A DNA stretch of 64,000 nucleotides, taken from assembly GCA_963678675.1 (NCBI GenBank), contig OY783193.1, positions 11,890,822 through 11,954,821 of the forward strand, written 5' to 3'. This DNA comes from Xiphydria camelus (taxonomy: Eukaryota > Arthropoda > Insecta > Hymenoptera > Xiphydriidae). The first letter of the stretch is position 1. Each line of letters opens with the position of its first letter. Positions 61,958-64,000 of the stretch are shown in pieces. The position numbers and the translations under genes were made by a program. Under the pieces are notes generated by a model that made no database searches, was not told the DNA's origin, and was given only the letters and a program-made list of their open reading frames with translations.

Positions 61958-62219
61958 ACCGAAAAAAATTAATAGGTTCGAATGACAAAACGCATCTAGT
62001 CAAACGTATTTAGTTATTCTAACCAAAATACTGGTCAGTTGAACCATAGGTATATCTAATTATTCTAACCACATGTTTAGTTGTTCCAACAAAACGTTTA
62101 GTTATTCTAACAAAAAATGTGTTGTTTAACCAAACGAATGGAGAATCCATATTCCACCAAACGGTTTGGTCATCATCTCCGAGGTTTTGGTTAAGTTGAC
62201 CAAATTATGTTTCTCAGTG
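61958..62219. mobile_element. MITE of the CACTGAGAAAAAT family, truncated left end
   Basis: The right end is TTATGTTTCTCAGTG-like. Interior blocks ATGACAAAACGCATCTAGTC, TTTAGTTATTCTAAC and CCAAACGGTTTGGTCATC match the neighbour at 61701. The left terminal CACTGAG is lost or mutated (GACCGAAAAAAATTAA). Confidence 0.75.
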
Positions 62220-62901
62220 TACGTGAATGAGTAACGCGTGATGCGCTTTCGATAGGTAGTCGTATATATTTGATTGTGAGGGACCATCGCGAAACCCGAT
62301 TGTTTTCACTTTCGACGAGTCGCTTGGGAAATGTGGGTCAGCGGGACATCGGGCCGACGTTCTTGTTCCGCGCATCGGCGTCCCCTTCTGCTTCCGTTCG
62401 TCGAAAAGAACGCATACGTTGCCCGCGCGCGCGCGCTCTATACTAAGAGAGAGCGCTGCAATTTTGCTCCCGAACGTACTACATGGACATGGACCGGATG
62501 CGGACCGCGAGATGCTTCCTTTCGCGCCGATCTCACCCGCGCGTGTCGAAGGGCTCTGCGAGCGACCCCACGCGACCCCGTTCGCCTTTCTCACCTCGTC
62601 ATCCTTCGCGAACACGGCAAGATCGATCGATCGTCCGCCTCGGAAACGGCTTTCACTTTCCCCTCGTCGCGCCAACTTTCCCTGCGAGGGGGGATACATT
62701 TGCTAGCGGCAACGGTCGAAATAACCGGGTTTCTGGGTCAGTATGCGCGAAACAAAGTGTCCCCTCCGTACGTGTATTCCTCTTTATTTTTACCCGACTC
62801 TTTCACCGTAACGCTCCGTGCGAACCCGTGACCCGGAGAGCGAACAGATGATGCGGTTGCCTCGTTACACTCGGGGAATCTCCTTCACGATCACGGTGAT
62901 G
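62220..62901. other. Gene-free CpG-rich tract
   Basis: GC-rich with overlapping ORFs of up to 166 codons on both strands. None is recognizable. Confidence 0.35.
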
Positions 62902-63271
62902 CACTCAGGGAAAAGGTCTAGTTTAAATTTACAACGAAATTTTTAAAACTAGTACAAATGTATATTATATTTAAGATATAAATATATCGTAATTTTAATA
63001 CACATTTGTGTGTGATAAAAACTTCATACACATTTGTATTAATTTTACCACAGATATTTTTAACAATGTGGAGATGATGATCAAACCGTTTGGTGAAATA
63101 TAGATTCTCCATCTGTGTTTGATTAAACTAACCACTTTTTGATTAGAATAACTATCCATTTCATTACTATAACTAAATATTCGGTTCAATCGACCAATAT
63201 TTTGATCAAAATAACTAAAAGCGTTTGACTAGATGCGTTTTATCATTTTAACCTGATCATTTCTCTCAGTA
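62902..63271. mobile_element. MITE of the CACTGAGAAAAAT family with an inner palindrome
   Basis: The left end is CACTCAGGGAAAAGG; the right end is ATTTCTCTCAGTA-like, preceded by CTAGATGCGTTTTATCATTT. Within it, 62950-63060 carries the pair ACAAATGTATATT / AATACACATTTGT, perhaps a nested insertion. Confidence 0.7.
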
Positions 63272-64000
63272 CGTATTCAAATTCAAGTCCCTCGAATACC
63301 GCCCCTTCTTTCCTTTTGCAACGCTTTAAATGTGAAAGGGAAAATTATTCGAGGATTTCTTCAAGGATTTCGGGCATGCATTCAGCGAAAACGAGGGCGA
63401 ATTACGACTGCATCGGGGACGCACCTGCGAAGCGATCTTCCGAAACATCTGCTCTATCTCTTGCCGCGGCAAAGTCACGGTGAGATCGCGATAAGACGCG
63501 GACATCGCATTCCAATTATTCCTCGGGAATGTAGGACGGCTTTAGTTACAGATGTATTTTTAGGCGCGCGTAGTGCGATTGTATAGCATTGTCGTTCGCA
63601 GACAATGGAGAACACCGATACCGTCCGGTCAAGGGCCAAATCGTTCCGCGATGACACCGTGACGCTATCTGATAAGAGCGTGAGACGATGGCTTATGCAT
63701 GCAGCGCGATTCTCGCCGCTCGATACAAAGCAGATATCAATATTTATTATTGTGTACAGACAATCCCGTCTATCTATTAATAGGCCACTACGCCTTCGAG
63801 ATACCAAAAGTAATAATGCAATTGCATACTTTGTATATACGTAAGTAATCTGTCTCTCCTTCGACTCTTATCGCTTCACGTGCACTCTTGACGACGCGCG
63901 CGCGTGATTCGCTCGCGACAATTCCTCTCGAAGGAGCTTTAACGCGACAGACGGGGCATAAATATTTATTATCATTTTACACGGTGCTCTGGGATCTTCT
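63272..64000. other. Gene-free right end of the window
   Basis: No supported gene, RNA or repeat. ORFs of 79-110 codons overlap on opposite strands. Confidence 0.35.

Overview
This is eukaryotic nuclear DNA from an insect. The evidence is multi-exon genes with canonical GT/AG introns, an insect-type LIM-homeodomain gene, large gene-poor tracts and dense short palindromic DNA transposons. A hymenopteran, perhaps an ant, is my best guess from the DUF4806-type gene and overall texture; this is inference and I cannot name a species.

The genes sit in the first 27 kb. A DUF4806-family gene runs leftward off the window start (1696 to <244, minus). An Lmx1-type LIM-homeodomain transcription factor occupies 11971-16219 (plus, five coding exons, 401 aa). 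A quiescin sulfhydryl oxidase (QSOX; minus, three exons, 654 aa) at 19573-23218 and an FTSJ3/Spb1 rRNA methyltransferase (plus, four exons, 842 aa) at 24071-26872 are divergent, with start codons 852 bp apart. For the last three, all junctions keep frame and the models run from an ATG to a stop. They act in unrelated processes (patterning, secretory-pathway disulfide formation, ribosome biogenesis), so nothing suggests functional linkage.

From 26.9 kb to the end I find no convincing host gene. The space holds DNA-transposon debris: snap-back MITEs, many with TA or CA duplications and often nested two or three deep; a PIF/Harbinger element with a TAA target duplication and a broken MADF-like ORF (41456-42823); a solo LTR (8098-8380); an inverted segmental duplication (39293-40190); and GC-rich CpG-containing tracts with long ORFs that look like chance.

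The most unusual part is 44.4-56.4 kb. Two copies of one terminal-inverted-repeat element face each other: A (45636-48329, 2694 bp) and B (49364-56310, 6947 bp). Each is flanked by a 2-bp duplication (CT and AA). Both carry CAAGGTT-rich subterminal regions, a shared small ORF and an internal array of alternating inverted half-units of about 355 bp. B exceeds A by 4253 bp, almost exactly six 709-bp units, so B appears to be A with the palindromic array amplified from one unit to about seven. I could not assign the element to a named superfamily.
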